DNA of 64,000 nt from Kordiimonas lipolytica (GCF_001550065.1 NZ_LRUB01000002.1:305925-369924), one strand, 5' to 3'. Counted from the stretch's first letter, positions 1-8,830 are shown. A program made the numbers and translations. Notes: generated by a model not told the origin, from the letters alone.

Positions 1-237
1 CACTACTTCCTTAAGTACAAACCGCATGGGCCCACGGTCCATCGGGGCCATCATCTGAAGTTCTCCCAGCGATCGCCATAGCCGGTCGAGGTGAGGCTCG
101 AGGTCGATCAATTTACCATGCCTGATGGATACGCCCTCATAAACACCGTCGGCAAACTGGTAGCCGCGGTCGTCAATATGAACATAGGCTTCCGACATGG
201 GCACATAGGCACCATTTACATAGGCAATGCGGGACAT
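1..237 (-). CDS. dat: D-amino-acid aminotransferase (class IV PLP), N-terminal part, cut by window edge
   Basis: Only the first 79 residues lie in the window; the gene continues past position 1. The opening (MSRIAYVNGAYVPMSEAYV, then HIDDRGYQFADGVYEG) is the typical start of fold-type IV PLP aminotransferases: D-alanine transaminase, or branched-chain or aminodeoxychorismate lyase relatives. The pattern DRGYQFADGVYE fits D-amino-acid aminotransferases best; these interconvert D-alanine and D-glutamate with 2-oxo acids in the cytoplasm. The catalytic lysine lies outside the window. The ATG at 237 has a GGAG about 8 bases upstream, inside the end of the MFS gene, and only 5 bases separate the two genes, so they are probably co-transcribed. 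The family is fairly sure; the exact substrate is not. Confidence 0.82.
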   Translation of the reverse strand, partial: MSRIAYVNGAYVPMSEAYVHIDDRGYQFADGVYEGVSIRHGKLIDLEPHLDRLWRSLGELQMMAPMDRGPMRFVLKEVV

Positions 238-242
238 GGGGG

Positions 243-1478
243 TTACTCCTGACCGGGCTCTAGGATCTCTTGTTCGCCTTCATCTTCAAGCGGCTTGATG
301 GCGAGAATGAGAATAACCGCAGGGAAAATTATGGCAACCACGGTGATGGTCAGTGCCATCAGTCCCTTGAGGATAAAGGGGGCGACTATGGCTGTGCCAA
401 GTGCCGCGATCCCGGTGGTCGCCAGGATGATGATGGCAGAGGCGCGCTCATCATCGCCGTGGCTGGCCGAAAGCGCCCGCACGAACCCTGCGCCGCCGCG
501 GATGCCAAGGCCTGTATTCAATACCCAGAAGAGCGTGGCCAGGTCTGTCGGATCGTTTTTGCCTGTAACGGCATAGACAGCCAGAAGCAGTGTCCCCAGA
601 AGGGACAGCCAGGTTCCGGCTGTGATGATGGCTTCAACGCCCCAGCGTTTGACAAAATTACCTGCAAGGTTTGCCGACAGGATGAAGCAGCTGACGCCGA
701 TGAACTGCATCAGGATAAAGTCGTCGATCGTGCCGTCCATTGTCTGGATGATTACTGCGGGCGCGGAGAAGACGAACGTCAGCAGGCCGCCTAGGATCAG
801 CGCATGGCTCAGGCCATAGCGCAGGAATGTAGGGTTCGAGATTACTTTCATATAGCTTGAGGGGGCGTCGCCTATCTTGCGGCCGATATGCGGCAATAGG
901 GAGGGGATGACAAAGACGATCAGGCAGATAATCAGGCACAAGACGCCTGTCAGATTGAACGACATCTGCCAGCCGTAAGCCTTGTGCATCCAGGCGCCGG
1001 CGATGGGGGCGAGGCCGGGCACCAGGGCTTCGATACTGCCCATAGCGCTGATGGCGCGCACAGCACCCAGTTCGGAAAACAGGCCCCGGATCAGGCCGGG
1101 AGCCAATACGGCTGAACCACTGGCCGCCGCCCCCTGCAGCAGCCTGAGCGCGTTAAGTGTCCAGATATCGGTAGCGAAACTTGCGGCCAATGAGACAAGA
1201 GCAAAAGCCGCAAGGGATGCGATAAACAGGCGTCTGCGCCCAAAATAGCTGGCAAGGGTGCCAAACAACAGAAGCCCAACCGTCGAACCTGCAACATAGG
1301 CTGCCAACACAAGCTGCGCATTTGCCTGGGTAGTGCCGAATATTTCCGGCATGAAAGGCACCGACGGCAGCACCAGATCAATCCCCGCGAGCCCCATCAC
1401 TGTGCCTGCGACAATTGTCAGGAAGGCAAGGATTGCCCTTGTAGGCGGGTGCTTTTTATCTTTGGTGTGGCTTGTCAT
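243..1478 (-). CDS. MFS multidrug efflux transporter, Bcr/CflA-like
   Basis: A 411-residue integral membrane protein with about twelve hydrophobic segments. The first helix carries the GIDLVLPSVPFMPEIFG signature, and the loop after helix 2 has FGRRRLFIAS, the MFS motif A region. Both are typical of the Bcr/CflA drug-resistance branch of proton-driven antiporters. The frame opens at an ATG at 1490, but a GGAGAAGG sequence sits just before the second ATG at 1478, so 1478 is preferred. The gene lies 5 bases upstream of the D-amino-acid aminotransferase gene and probably shares its mRNA. A perfect AT-rich inverted repeat at 1537-1558 lies in its promoter region. The substrate is unknown; an amino acid or drug export role is a guess. 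Confidence 0.85.
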   Translation of the reverse strand: MTSHTKDKKHPPTRAILAFLTIVAGTVMGLAGIDLVLPSVPFMPEIFGTTQANAQLVLAAYVAGSTVGLLLFGTLASYFGRRRLFIASLAAFALVSLAASFATDIWTLNALRLLQGAAASGSAVLAPGLIRGLFSELGAVRAISAMGSIEALVPGLAPIAGAWMHKAYGWQMSFNLTGVLCLIICLIVFVIPSLLPHIGRKIGDAPSSYMKVISNPTFLRYGLSHALILGGLLTFVFSAPAVIIQTMDGTIDDFILMQFIGVSCFILSANLAGNFVKRWGVEAIITAGTWLSLLGTLLLAVYAVTGKNDPTDLATLFWVLNTGLGIRGGAGFVRALSASHGDDERASAIIILATTGIAALGTAIVAPFILKGLMALTITVVAIIFPAVILILAIKPLEDEGEQEILEPGQE

Positions 1479-1536
1479 GCCCTTCTCCATCGCGCAATTT
1501 TCAGCGTCGTTGAATCGGGCTTATATCAGCATTTAA

Positions 1537-1558
1537 AATATAAAGAAATCTTTATATT
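1537..1558. promoter_or_regulatory. Perfect 22-bp AT-rich inverted repeat upstream of the MFS gene
   Basis: Arms AATATAAAGA and TCTTTATATT are exact reverse complements separated by AA. The site ends on the stop codon of the hydrolase gene (1557) and lies about 60-80 bases before the MFS start at 1478. It overlaps the place where a -35 box would lie for a possible TATAAG -10 element near 1517-1522. A two-base spacer is too short for an RNA hairpin loop, so an operator for a dimeric repressor (MarR or TetR type) is the likelier reading. No regulator gene is adjacent. Confidence 0.5.
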
Positions 1559-2483
1559 ATGATGTCCGAGCTGAGTGTTTGAGTGGCGTTGGCTGCACAT
1601 AGCCGTTCCGTACAATGCAGTCCTGGAACTGATGCACCAGTTCCACGATGGTCTCTGGTGCTTCAATCTGCGGGAAATGACCAATGCCCGGTAGGCGCAC
1701 AACTTTCATGCCGATCTCGCGCTCGATACCGTCCGCGGCGTGCGCACCGGACACAGGGTCAGCCAAGCCGTTGATCAGCATCATCGGCGCGATGGTTTGT
1801 TTGAGAGCGCCAACCCAGCGGTCAGCGTGCTCCTGCCGTTCATGCATGTAGCGGATGCGGCGGGCAAAAGCGCCGCGACCATTCACGCCGAGCATGGCGG
1901 GCCAGAATTCTTCCAGCATCTTGCCGCTTGGCCGGGTGTTGGGGCCAAAGACATCTGCAAAACCAGTAAGGAATTTCTTCTTGGATGCAGAGCGCGCGAT
2001 CAGCGGCCCGGCCTTGCCGGCAAGCAGCGTCTGGACGGTGCGGGGACGGTGCAGGTGCGGCAGCATGCCACCATTCAGGAACAGTACGCTCTTGATCCGG
2101 AAGGAGAGCTTGCCCTCGTTTTGGCGCGCCAGCAGTTCCTGCGTTACGGTGTCGCCCACGTCGTGCGCTAGGATATGTGCTTCATTCACTTCCCTGTGCG
2201 CCATCAAGGCTTCAAGCATATCTGCCTGGTCCATGATGGTGCAGGTCTTCTTGCGGCTGTTGAGCGACCGGCCATAATCCATCAGGTCCGGTACGATCAT
2301 ATGGAAATCCTTGATCAGGTCTTTGGAAACCCAGGCCCAATCCCAACTGCAGGTGGGGAAACCATGCAGGGTCAACAGCACCTCGCCGCTACCGCCACGC
2401 TGGTAGTAGATATGGTGATCCTGCCACTCGAAATATTTGCCGCACTTGCCCCATTTTTCGAGCGTCATTGGCGCTTGTTGCAT
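1557..2483 (-). CDS. Alpha/beta hydrolase (haloalkane dehalogenase / epoxide hydrolase-like)
   Basis: A 308-residue cytoplasmic alpha/beta hydrolase. The oxyanion region LHGFPTCSWDW, the nucleophile elbow AHDVGD with Asp in place of Ser, and the late histidine in GIGHFPQIEAPE match the haloalkane dehalogenase/epoxide hydrolase subgroup, in which an Asp attacks the substrate. Whether the substrate is an ester, epoxide or halide cannot be told. The reading frame opens at 2549, which would overlap the HNH gene; I prefer the ATG at 2483 (MQQAPMTLEKW), which follows a GGATGG sequence. The gene lies 46 bases downstream of the HNH gene on the same strand. Its stop lies inside an inverted repeat serving the next gene. 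Confidence 0.8.
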   Translation of the reverse strand: MQQAPMTLEKWGKCGKYFEWQDHHIYYQRGGSGEVLLTLHGFPTCSWDWAWVSKDLIKDFHMIVPDLMDYGRSLNSRKKTCTIMDQADMLEALMAHREVNEAHILAHDVGDTVTQELLARQNEGKLSFRIKSVLFLNGGMLPHLHRPRTVQTLLAGKAGPLIARSASKKKFLTGFADVFGPNTRPSGKMLEEFWPAMLGVNGRGAFARRIRYMHERQEHADRWVGALKQTIAPMMLINGLADPVSGAHAADGIEREIGMKVVRLPGIGHFPQIEAPETIVELVHQFQDCIVRNGYVQPTPLKHSARTS

Positions 2484-2529
2484 GTTTCCATCCAGCTTAG
2501 TTTCTTTTTCGCTGGCGGGGACATACCCT

Positions 2530-2820
2530 CTAACGGCGCCTTTTTCCACCCTTGGGCTTGGTCTTGCGGTAAAAATCGGCGGGTTTTCCCTTCAGCCACT
2601 CTATGAACAGGCTGATTTCCTCCGATTGCCGCAGAGCCTCAATGGTTGAGAAGCGTTTTGCCAGCTCTTTCTCGTTAAATAGGGCGTGAATCTTGCGGTG
2701 GCAAATCGGATGTAGCGGAATGGTTTCCCGGCCGCCCTGACTTTTCGGGATTAGGTGATGCATTTCAACGGCTTGGCCGAGCGGGCGATCACATAACGGA
2801 CATGTGTTTTTCTCTTCCAT
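2530..2820 (-). CDS. Small HNH endonuclease domain protein
   Basis: A 96-residue protein with a treble-clef HNH fold: CPLC at residues 7-10, the MHHLIPKSQGG core with His21-His22, and a second metal pair at Cys40-His41, followed by a basic tail ending KGGKRRR. Such stand-alone HNH proteins bind and cut DNA with a divalent metal, but many have no known role. The frame is open back to 2934, but the ATG at 2820 starts directly before the zinc-binding domain and fits family length. The ribosome binding site is weak. No methyltransferase or phage gene is nearby, so a restriction or homing role is not supported. Confidence 0.75.
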   Translation of the reverse strand: MEEKNTCPLCDRPLGQAVEMHHLIPKSQGGRETIPLHPICHRKIHALFNEKELAKRFSTIEALRQSEEISLFIEWLKGKPADFYRKTKPKGGKRRR

Positions 2821-2954
2821 CGCTCTATATGTATACCGTGTGAGAGAATTATAAAGTCCGGACGGGGGTCTCCCGGTTGCGCACTGGGAAGTCTGGATGT
2901 CAGTTGCCGCGTCGACTATGATGCGCGCAAGCAAATCAATTACAGGGGACAGGG

Positions 2955-5582
2955 ATGATCAAAAATATCGTCAATCGTTTGGTTAGTCGGAGTGTCGGGG
3001 CCAGTGTCGCGGTAGTGCTCATGGCGACAGGCGCTTTCGCCGAACCGCTGGACTATTTCCTCATTGAAGGCACCGACTATGACCAGACTGTGGCCAAGCC
3101 AGCAGAAGTGTTTGGTCATGACATCGGTGACCAGCCAATCCGGCATGACCTGATGGTGGCCTATATTCGCGAGCTCGCGTCCGCCAGTCCGCGCATGGTG
3201 GTGGAAACCATTGGCTATAGCCATGAGCGTCGGCCGATCCTTTTCATCACCGTCTCCAGCCCGGAAAACCTCGCGCGTCTCGAAGAAATTCGCCAGAATC
3301 ATCTGTTGCGCAGCAACCCTGAAACCGCATCGCAGGCCTCTGATGACCTGCCGGTCGTTACCTGGCTGAACTACGGTGTGCATGGCGCTGAATCCAGCGG
3401 TATGGATGCGGCGGTCCCGGCGCTTTATCATCTTGCGTCGGCTCGCGGCGACAAAATCAACGATACGCTTGAGAACAGCGTGATCCTGATTACCGCGATT
3501 TTCAACCCGGACGGTCACGCCCGCCGTGGTGCCTGGGTAACGCAGTATGGCTCTGACGTAAGAGCCACCGACCCGGAACACGAGGTGCATAAACAGATCT
3601 GGCCGGGTGGGCGCACCAACCACTATTGGTTTGACCTCAACCGCCAGTGGCTGTTGCAGACCCAGCCTGAAAGCCGCGCGTGGCTGACCCAGTGGCACAA
3701 GTGGAAGCCGCAGGTGTCGGCTGACTTCCACGAGATGGGCCCCAACAGTACCTATTATTTCCACCCAGGTGTGCCGACGCGGAAATACCCGCTGATCCCT
3801 ACCAGGGGGCGGGAACTTCTTGTTGAGCTCGCGGACTATCACCAGCAAACGCTTGACCGCGAAAAGTCGCTCTATTTTTCCGAAGAGGGCTTCGACAACT
3901 ATTATATCGGCAAGGGGTCGACCTACCCGCAGGTCAACGGCTCTCTCGGTGTTCTCTTTGAAGCCGGTGCCCAGATGGGTATTGCGCGCGAAAGCGACCA
4001 GGGCATCAAGACCTACGCCAACAACATCCGCAACCATCTTCTGACCAGTCTGTCGACTATTGAGGGTGCGGCTGCTATGCGGGCCAGCCTGCATGCATAT
4101 CAGCGCGAGTTCTATGAGACCGCGATGGAAGCGGCCAAGCATGATGATGTAAGTGGTTATGTGTTTCAGGCGCCGGAAGACCCTGTTCGCCTGCACAAAT
4201 TTATCGAGCTTTTGGGTCGCCATGACGTGAAAGCCTACGCGCTGAATGGTAGCTTGAGGGCAGATGGCCGTATTTTTGGCGAAGGAGCTTTTGTTGTGCC
4301 GATGAACCAGCGGCAATACCGCATGGCAAAAGCGCTCTTTAACCGCATCACGGAGTTTCCAGACAAGGTCTTCTATGACGTGTCGGGCTGGACGCTCCCG
4401 CTCGCCTACGGCCTTGATTATGCCGAATTGAAAGGCAGCCTGCGTGGCAAAATCGGCGATGAGGCACCTGATGCATACAAGGTGGCGGCCGAGCCGCAGG
4501 AAGCGCCTTACGCCTATGTGTTCCGTTGGTCTGACTATTACGCGCCGCGCGCTGTGTCGCGGCTTCTTGAAGCGGGCGTTATGGCGCGTGTTTCCAAGGA
4601 ACCTATCCGCGTTCAGACAACCAGTGGCGTTATTTCGTTCGATCGGGGCGCCATCATTGTGCAGCGTGACTTGCAAACCGTTCCTGCCAACGACATTCAT
4701 GCGCTGATGAAAGAGATCGCGGCTGATAACGATCTGATCATTCACGCCGCGACATCGGGCCATACGCTGGATGCCGGCGCAGACCTTGGCGGCCGCAATT
4801 CTGTGACTGACCTCAAGCCCATCAAGCCGCTTCTGGTAGTGGGCGGCAAGATGTCCCCCTATGACGCGGGCGAGGTATGGCACCTTCTGGATCACCGGAT
4901 GAATATGCCGGTCACGCTTGTGCGCCAGGACCGCCTCAAAAGTATCGACATGCGCCGTTATACGCACCTCATTCTTGTTGGCGGTCGCGGCGACGTGTTG
5001 CCCAAAGATATGGCGGATGACCTCAAGGCGTGGGTGAAGGGCGGAGGCACAATTATAGCCTCCCGCCAGGGGGCTGACTGGGCCGCCAAATATATCACCG
5101 GAAACGGCAAGAAGGACGAGAAGGATGAGAACAAGGATGATGCAGTGCCTGCGCGCCTCGCCTACGCTGACAAAGGCCAGAAGGATGCAGAGCATGTCAT
5201 TGGTGGCGCTCTTTTTGAGAGTGACCTGGACATAACGCACCCGATGGGCTTTGGTCTTGTGCGCCGCATGATGGCGTCCAACAAGAACACCGCCACTAAG
5301 CTTCCCGTGCCGAAAGACCCATACGCTCAGGTCGCCGTTTATACGGAGAGCCCGCTGTTGTCTGGCTATGCGTCTGAGCGGCGGATTTCAGAACTGAAGG
5401 GCACGCCGATGATGACGGCTGAGCGCATGGGGGAAGGGGCGATTATTCTGTTTGCAGACAACCCCAATTTCCGGGCCACCTATCTGGGTACGGAAAAGCT
5501 GTTCCTGAATGCGCTCTTCTTCTCGACAGCCTTTGACCGGTCATACGCTGACGAGGCAGATGAACAGGCCGTTGAAGAATAG
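2955..5582 (+). CDS. Secreted M14-family zinc carboxypeptidase, large
   Basis: 875 residues with an N-terminal signal peptide (hydrophobic core VGASVAVVLMATGAFA). The M14 zinc motif HGAE is at residues 143-146, preceded by WLNYGV, with the catalytic Glu region GVLFEAGAQMG around residue 330. Carboxypeptidases of this type remove C-terminal amino acids from peptides in the periplasm. The long C-terminal half (about residues 400-875) resembles the extension seen in large proteobacterial M14 proteins, including a glutamine-amidotransferase-like segment (LILVGGRGDVLP). A lysine/aspartate-rich insertion is encoded near 5108-5145. The start is set by AGGGGACAGGG directly upstream. The gene is single, with a strong terminator 30 bases after the stop. 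Confidence 0.9.
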   Translation: MIKNIVNRLVSRSVGASVAVVLMATGAFAEPLDYFLIEGTDYDQTVAKPAEVFGHDIGDQPIRHDLMVAYIRELASASPRMVVETIGYSHERRPILFITVSSPENLARLEEIRQNHLLRSNPETASQASDDLPVVTWLNYGVHGAESSGMDAAVPALYHLASARGDKINDTLENSVILITAIFNPDGHARRGAWVTQYGSDVRATDPEHEVHKQIWPGGRTNHYWFDLNRQWLLQTQPESRAWLTQWHKWKPQVSADFHEMGPNSTYYFHPGVPTRKYPLIPTRGRELLVELADYHQQTLDREKSLYFSEEGFDNYYIGKGSTYPQVNGSLGVLFEAGAQMGIARESDQGIKTYANNIRNHLLTSLSTIEGAAAMRASLHAYQREFYETAMEAAKHDDVSGYVFQAPEDPVRLHKFIELLGRHDVKAYALNGSLRADGRIFGEGAFVVPMNQRQYRMAKALFNRITEFPDKVFYDVSGWTLPLAYGLDYAELKGSLRGKIGDEAPDAYKVAAEPQEAPYAYVFRWSDYYAPRAVSRLLEAGVMARVSKEPIRVQTTSGVISFDRGAIIVQRDLQTVPANDIHALMKEIAADNDLIIHAATSGHTLDAGADLGGRNSVTDLKPIKPLLVVGGKMSPYDAGEVWHLLDHRMNMPVTLVRQDRLKSIDMRRYTHLILVGGRGDVLPKDMADDLKAWVKGGGTIIASRQGADWAAKYITGNGKKDEKDENKDDAVPARLAYADKGQKDAEHVIGGALFESDLDITHPMGFGLVRRMMASNKNTATKLPVPKDPYAQVAVYTESPLLSGYASERRISELKGTPMMTAERMGEGAIILFADNPNFRATYLGTEKLFLNALFFSTAFDRSYADEADEQAVEE

Positions 5583-5610
5583 TCACCAGCTATCAGTCTG
5601 GACCTTTCAA

Positions 5611-5637
5611 AAGCCGCGGTTCGCCGCGGCTTTTTTT
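5611..5637 (+). terminator. Rho-independent terminator of the M14 peptidase gene
   Basis: A 9-bp stem AAGCCGCGG/CCGCGGCTT with a UUCG tetraloop, followed by a run of seven T residues. It starts 29 bases after the stop codon. Confidence 0.93.
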
Positions 5638-5733
5638 GTGTGATCCATGCGGGCATTTCGCGACGTATGACGGGTAAGAAGGTTGAAAAATATCGCGGCC
5701 GAACGGCTGCCAACAAGACAGCGCGAGGTAGTT

Positions 5734-6495
5734 ATGCTGAAATGCTTTCAGGCCGCATTGGTGGGGATTGTGGCGATCTTTTTGTCTGCCCCAGGTCAGG
5801 CTCAGGGCGGGCCTCCGAAATGGTCGGTGGGTGCAATAGGCATCTATGGAACTTCACCGTTCGCGGCGGAGGACGGCGAGTTTAACGCGTTCCCCTATAT
5901 CTCTTATAACGGGGACCGGTTCTTCATTCAGGGGCTGCAAATGGGATATCATCTGCTGAAGCCCGCAGACGACGTGCCTCTTGCGTTCTCAATCGACCTC
6001 GTCGGTGCGGCACGGATGTTGCCCGGTTCCAGCCGTAACAAGGTGACAGCAGACGCCGGTGTTCGTTTCGGCCTTGAGGGTACTTTCGGTAAGCTGACAG
6101 TCTCGGGGCTTCATGACGCTACAGGGACGTCAGGCGGCATGGAGCTGCAGGCTGCCTATAGCTATACCTTCCGCTCCGACAAGCTCGATGTCACGCCTAG
6201 GGTTGGCGTCAGTTGGCAGGACCAGGACCTGACGAATTACCTTTGGGGCACGACGCCGGAGCAGCAGGCCAGAATGATTGAAAAAGAAAAGGCGGTTATC
6301 CTGCCGGTTTTCCAGCCGAACACCAAGGCTCTCAACCTGGAGGCTGGCGTTATGGCCATTTATAAGCTCAGTGGCAGCGTAAGCCTGATCAGCCTTGTCA
6401 ATGCCATCTATCTGGACAAAGACATCCGCGTCAGCCCAGCCATTGACAAAGACTATCAGCTTTCTGTGGCGCTCGGGCTGTCCTACAGTTTTTAG
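5734..6495 (+). CDS. MipA/OmpV family outer-membrane protein
   Basis: A 253-residue predicted outer-membrane beta-barrel. It has a signal peptide ending near GQAQG, alternating aromatic strands, an early segment GAIGIYGTSPFAAEDGEFNAFPYISYNG typical of MipA/OmpV proteins, and a C-terminal LGLSYSF ending in Phe, the Bam recognition signal. Family members include the murein scaffold protein MipA and antigen OmpV; the role here is unknown. The frame opens at 5683, but GAGGT before the ATG at 5734 and the signal peptide start there decide the start. Its stop lies only 3 bases from the stop of the convergent gene on the other strand. Confidence 0.82.
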   Translation: MLKCFQAALVGIVAIFLSAPGQAQGGPPKWSVGAIGIYGTSPFAAEDGEFNAFPYISYNGDRFFIQGLQMGYHLLKPADDVPLAFSIDLVGAARMLPGSSRNKVTADAGVRFGLEGTFGKLTVSGLHDATGTSGGMELQAAYSYTFRSDKLDVTPRVGVSWQDQDLTNYLWGTTPEQQARMIEKEKAVILPVFQPNTKALNLEAGVMAIYKLSGSVSLISLVNAIYLDKDIRVSPAIDKDYQLSVALGLSYSF

Positions 6496-6498
6496 GTG

Positions 6499-7158
6499 TC
6501 AGGCGTTGGATTCTTCCGGCAGCTTGCCAAATGGTAGTTTGCTGGGCAGGGAAGGTCGTTCGATGGGATTGTTTGAAACGCCGTAAACATCCAATGGTTC
6601 GATCTGCATGCTTGCGGCACTCTCATCAAAGAGGCGAGCCTCTTCCTCTGTATCAAACTCGAAAACAATACCAAGGCAAGTATGTGATTTGGCTCCGGGG
6701 TCAAGCCAAACATCAATGGTATTACTAGCCCTGTCGGCTAGGTTGGATGGATTGACAGTCTGCAGCCGGACGCGAGCAACATAGACCCCAGTGTCTTTGT
6801 TTCGGAACGTGGCCGAAACGAACCGCCGGTATGGCGTGTATTCGCTTGTGCCAAAGGCGCAGGCACTGAATTCGTCATGGACACGGATGTCGGAAAATTC
6901 GACCTGGGCAGCTTGTGAAACTGCATAGCCATTGGTGCAGTGGCCCTTGATCTGGCGGTCGCTGCGCCCTTGTGCGAGTTGCAAGCCCGCCTTGCGGCAT
7001 GCCTGCCATCCGGTCAGTGTGCCTTCCATGCCGTCAGGGGTATAGAATCGGTTTGGGGTTTGCGCTTCGGGGAGCGCAAGCGGCATCAAGGCTTCGGCAA
7101 TGCTGACGCCAATAATCAGCGTCAAAATGAAAAGTCCCTGAAGAATGGCTTTGGTCAT
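6499..7158 (-). CDS. Hypothetical exported or membrane-anchored protein
   Basis: A 219-residue protein I do not recognise. It opens with one hydrophobic segment (residues 5-22, AILQGLFILTLIIGVSIA), which may be a signal peptide or a membrane anchor, followed by a soluble domain with four or five cysteines (ACRKAG, GHCTNG, SACAFG, HTCLG) that could form disulfides in the periplasm. The start has GGGGAG about 6 bases upstream. It is separated by 97 bases from the diguanylate cyclase gene. It ends tail-to-tail with the MipA-like gene with 3 bases between them. No function is proposed. Confidence 0.7.
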   Translation of the reverse strand: MTKAILQGLFILTLIIGVSIAEALMPLALPEAQTPNRFYTPDGMEGTLTGWQACRKAGLQLAQGRSDRQIKGHCTNGYAVSQAAQVEFSDIRVHDEFSACAFGTSEYTPYRRFVSATFRNKDTGVYVARVRLQTVNPSNLADRASNTIDVWLDPGAKSHTCLGIVFEFDTEEEARLFDESAASMQIEPLDVYGVSNNPIERPSLPSKLPFGKLPEESNA

Positions 7159-7203
7159 GGCTCGACTCCCCTTTTTGTCGGGCTTCAGAGTGATGCCAAA
7201 ATG

Positions 7204-7242
7204 TAAAAAAAGGTTGAATGTTGGCTCGATATTTCAACTTTT
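7204..7242 (-). terminator. Probable terminator of the diguanylate cyclase gene
   Basis: Inverted repeat at 7209-7218 and 7233-7242 (GTTGAA/TTCAAC core, about ten pairs including one G-U). On the minus strand it is followed by a run of T residues. It lies 13 bases after the cyclase stop at 7256. Confidence 0.6.
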
Positions 7243-7255
7243 ACGATGAAGGGCT

Positions 7256-7996
7256 TTACGCAGTGAAAACGCGGTCACGTCCCAGGCGCTTGGCTTCATA
7301 CATGGCGGCGTCGGCGCGCTCGGCGAAGGATTTTGCGCCTTCGTCTGTCGCCAGTGTGACCACGCCCAGAGACATAGTGACGGACAGCTCTGTGGTCCCG
7401 TCAACCGTCACGGTCAATTCATGCATGACTTCCCGGAGTCGTTCGGCCAGTTGGGTGGCCTGCTCGAGCGATGTGTGCGGCAGGAGGACGGCAAACTCTT
7501 CCCCGCCGACCCTGGCCAAAAGCTCGTTCCGGCGCAGCACGCCTGAAACGCATTCTGCAACGGCCAAAAGCACCATATCGCCCGCGCCGTGGCCATAGGT
7601 ATCATTGACCCGTTTAAAATGATCCAGGTCGAAAAACACCAGCGAAAGCGGCGTGCCCTGGCGGCGGGCATCAATGATTTCTGCATCAAGGCGATCGCGG
7701 AAGTGCCTCAGGTTATAGAGGCCCGTAAGCGTATCCCGGAGCGACCTTTGTTGCATCAGGCTTTCCTGTTTGCCGACATAGGACCCAAAAACAGCGAAGA
7801 CAAGCATGGTGCCGAAGAGCATATAAAGATAGAGAGGCAGGTTTTCGGAAATGTCGGTTCGCAGGTTGATGCCGCGCAGCAGCTGAATGCAGGCCCAACC
7901 AAGGGGTGCGCCGCTGCCCATGATCATGCCTTGAAGCGTGCGCCATATGATCAGGCGGCGTGCTGTGCGGTTGGATAGTACCTGCCTGTAATGCAT
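7256..7996 (-). CDS. Membrane-anchored diguanylate cyclase (GGDEF)
   Basis: A 246-residue protein with two predicted membrane helices (about residues 24-42 and 54-72) followed by a GGDEF domain. The entry segment RDTLTGLYN, the metal-binding FFDLDHFKRVND and the active-site loop RVGGEEF (GGEEF at 164-168) are all intact, so synthesis of c-di-GMP from GTP is expected. At the place of the inhibitory RxxD site it reads RRNE, so product inhibition may be weakened. No sensor domain is visible; the short loop between the helices is the only periplasmic part. The gene is alone, with a probable terminator just downstream. Confidence 0.9.
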   Translation of the reverse strand: MHYRQVLSNRTARRLIIWRTLQGMIMGSGAPLGWACIQLLRGINLRTDISENLPLYLYMLFGTMLVFAVFGSYVGKQESLMQQRSLRDTLTGLYNLRHFRDRLDAEIIDARRQGTPLSLVFFDLDHFKRVNDTYGHGAGDMVLLAVAECVSGVLRRNELLARVGGEEFAVLLPHTSLEQATQLAERLREVMHELTVTVDGTTELSVTMSLGVVTLATDEGAKSFAERADAAMYEAKRLGRDRVFTA

Positions 7997-8061
7997 GGGC
8001 CCCTCATTTCCCCTTGCCCCCGTTGATGTTTTTTAGCGCGGTCCGGTTGTGATACCAACCT

Positions 8062-8826
8062 TTAGTTTCCTGTTCGAAGCGGCACAGCGATTACCCCAGG
8101 CATGGTCAGGTGGCTCTGCATGTCACCGTCCCTTATCATATCCTTGATAGCCTTTGTCAGGGCGGGGATCTTGTCTGCGTGGCGGGGCTGTAGCAGGTGA
8201 TAGAAGGGTTCTGTGGCCCAACGGGTGCTGGTCAGTTTGTCTGCGTCTTCGCCAAAGGCAGCTATGACGTTGGGTTCATGGGCACTGCTGGTGGCGTAAA
8301 CCTGGATGCGGCCATGCTCCAGAAGGGCTTTCACCTGGCTGCCACCAGTGATGGCGAAGGGCTTGCCACCCATGAGCGGAATATGGGTTTCAATCCAGCG
8401 GAATCCCGCCCGGTAGCCCACGGTAAGCCCCTTGAGGTCTGCGGGATTACCAGAAAAGCCACTTTTCTTCAGCCAGATCAGGCGCGCCTCAAGGCCAAAA
8501 ATGGCCTGCTGTACAATCTGCTGCTCAAGCCCGCGTGTGGTTATATATTCCGATGGCCGAAACCAGTCGCCGTCCAGCTCACCGTTTGCCATCAGTTGCT
8601 CGATCCGCTTTGGCGACATGGCGATGGAGTTGGCGCACAGGCCGGCGCGGCTATAAAGGTCGGTCATGAGCTTTTCGAAAGCTGCATAATGGGCGCCGAG
8701 TGTCTCATCGGCACCCAATTTCAGGCAGAGTGGGCTGCTTGGAGAAGGCGTGGATTTTTCAGGTTGGGCAAATGCTGCACCCCCAAACACCAAACCGGCA
8801 AGCAGGCAATGCAGCATCTGTTTCAT
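8062..8826 (-). CDS. Periplasmic solute-binding protein, family 3-like (orphan)
   Basis: A 254-residue exported protein with a clear signal peptide (MKQMLHCLLAGLVFGGAAFA). The body has the fold pattern of bacterial extracellular solute-binding protein family 3, including the lobe-crossing GLTVGYRAGFRWIE segment. The start at 8826 follows GAGGAGTAAGCCC; an upstream open stretch to 8904 overlaps the LysR gene and is not used. It begins 4 bases after the LysR gene stop, so the two are one operon. No permease or ATPase gene is present, so it may be a sensor input or a former transporter part rather than an ABC component. The ligand is unknown. Confidence 0.72.
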   Translation of the reverse strand: MKQMLHCLLAGLVFGGAAFAQPEKSTPSPSSPLCLKLGADETLGAHYAAFEKLMTDLYSRAGLCANSIAMSPKRIEQLMANGELDGDWFRPSEYITTRGLEQQIVQQAIFGLEARLIWLKKSGFSGNPADLKGLTVGYRAGFRWIETHIPLMGGKPFAITGGSQVKALLEHGRIQVYATSSAHEPNVIAAFGEDADKLTSTRWATEPFYHLLQPRHADKIPALTKAIKDMIRDGDMQSHLTMPGVIAVPLRTGN

Positions 8827-8830
8827 GGGC

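Noticed and set aside
2530..2820. Part of a restriction-modification or homing system
   Set aside because: No methyltransferase, intron or phage gene accompanies the HNH protein.
2940..5240. A long reading frame of about 766 codons on the minus strand opposite the M14 peptidase
   Set aside because: It is the complement of a well-supported gene with signal peptide and zinc motif; high GC keeps the antisense frame open. Its translation has no recognisable domain.
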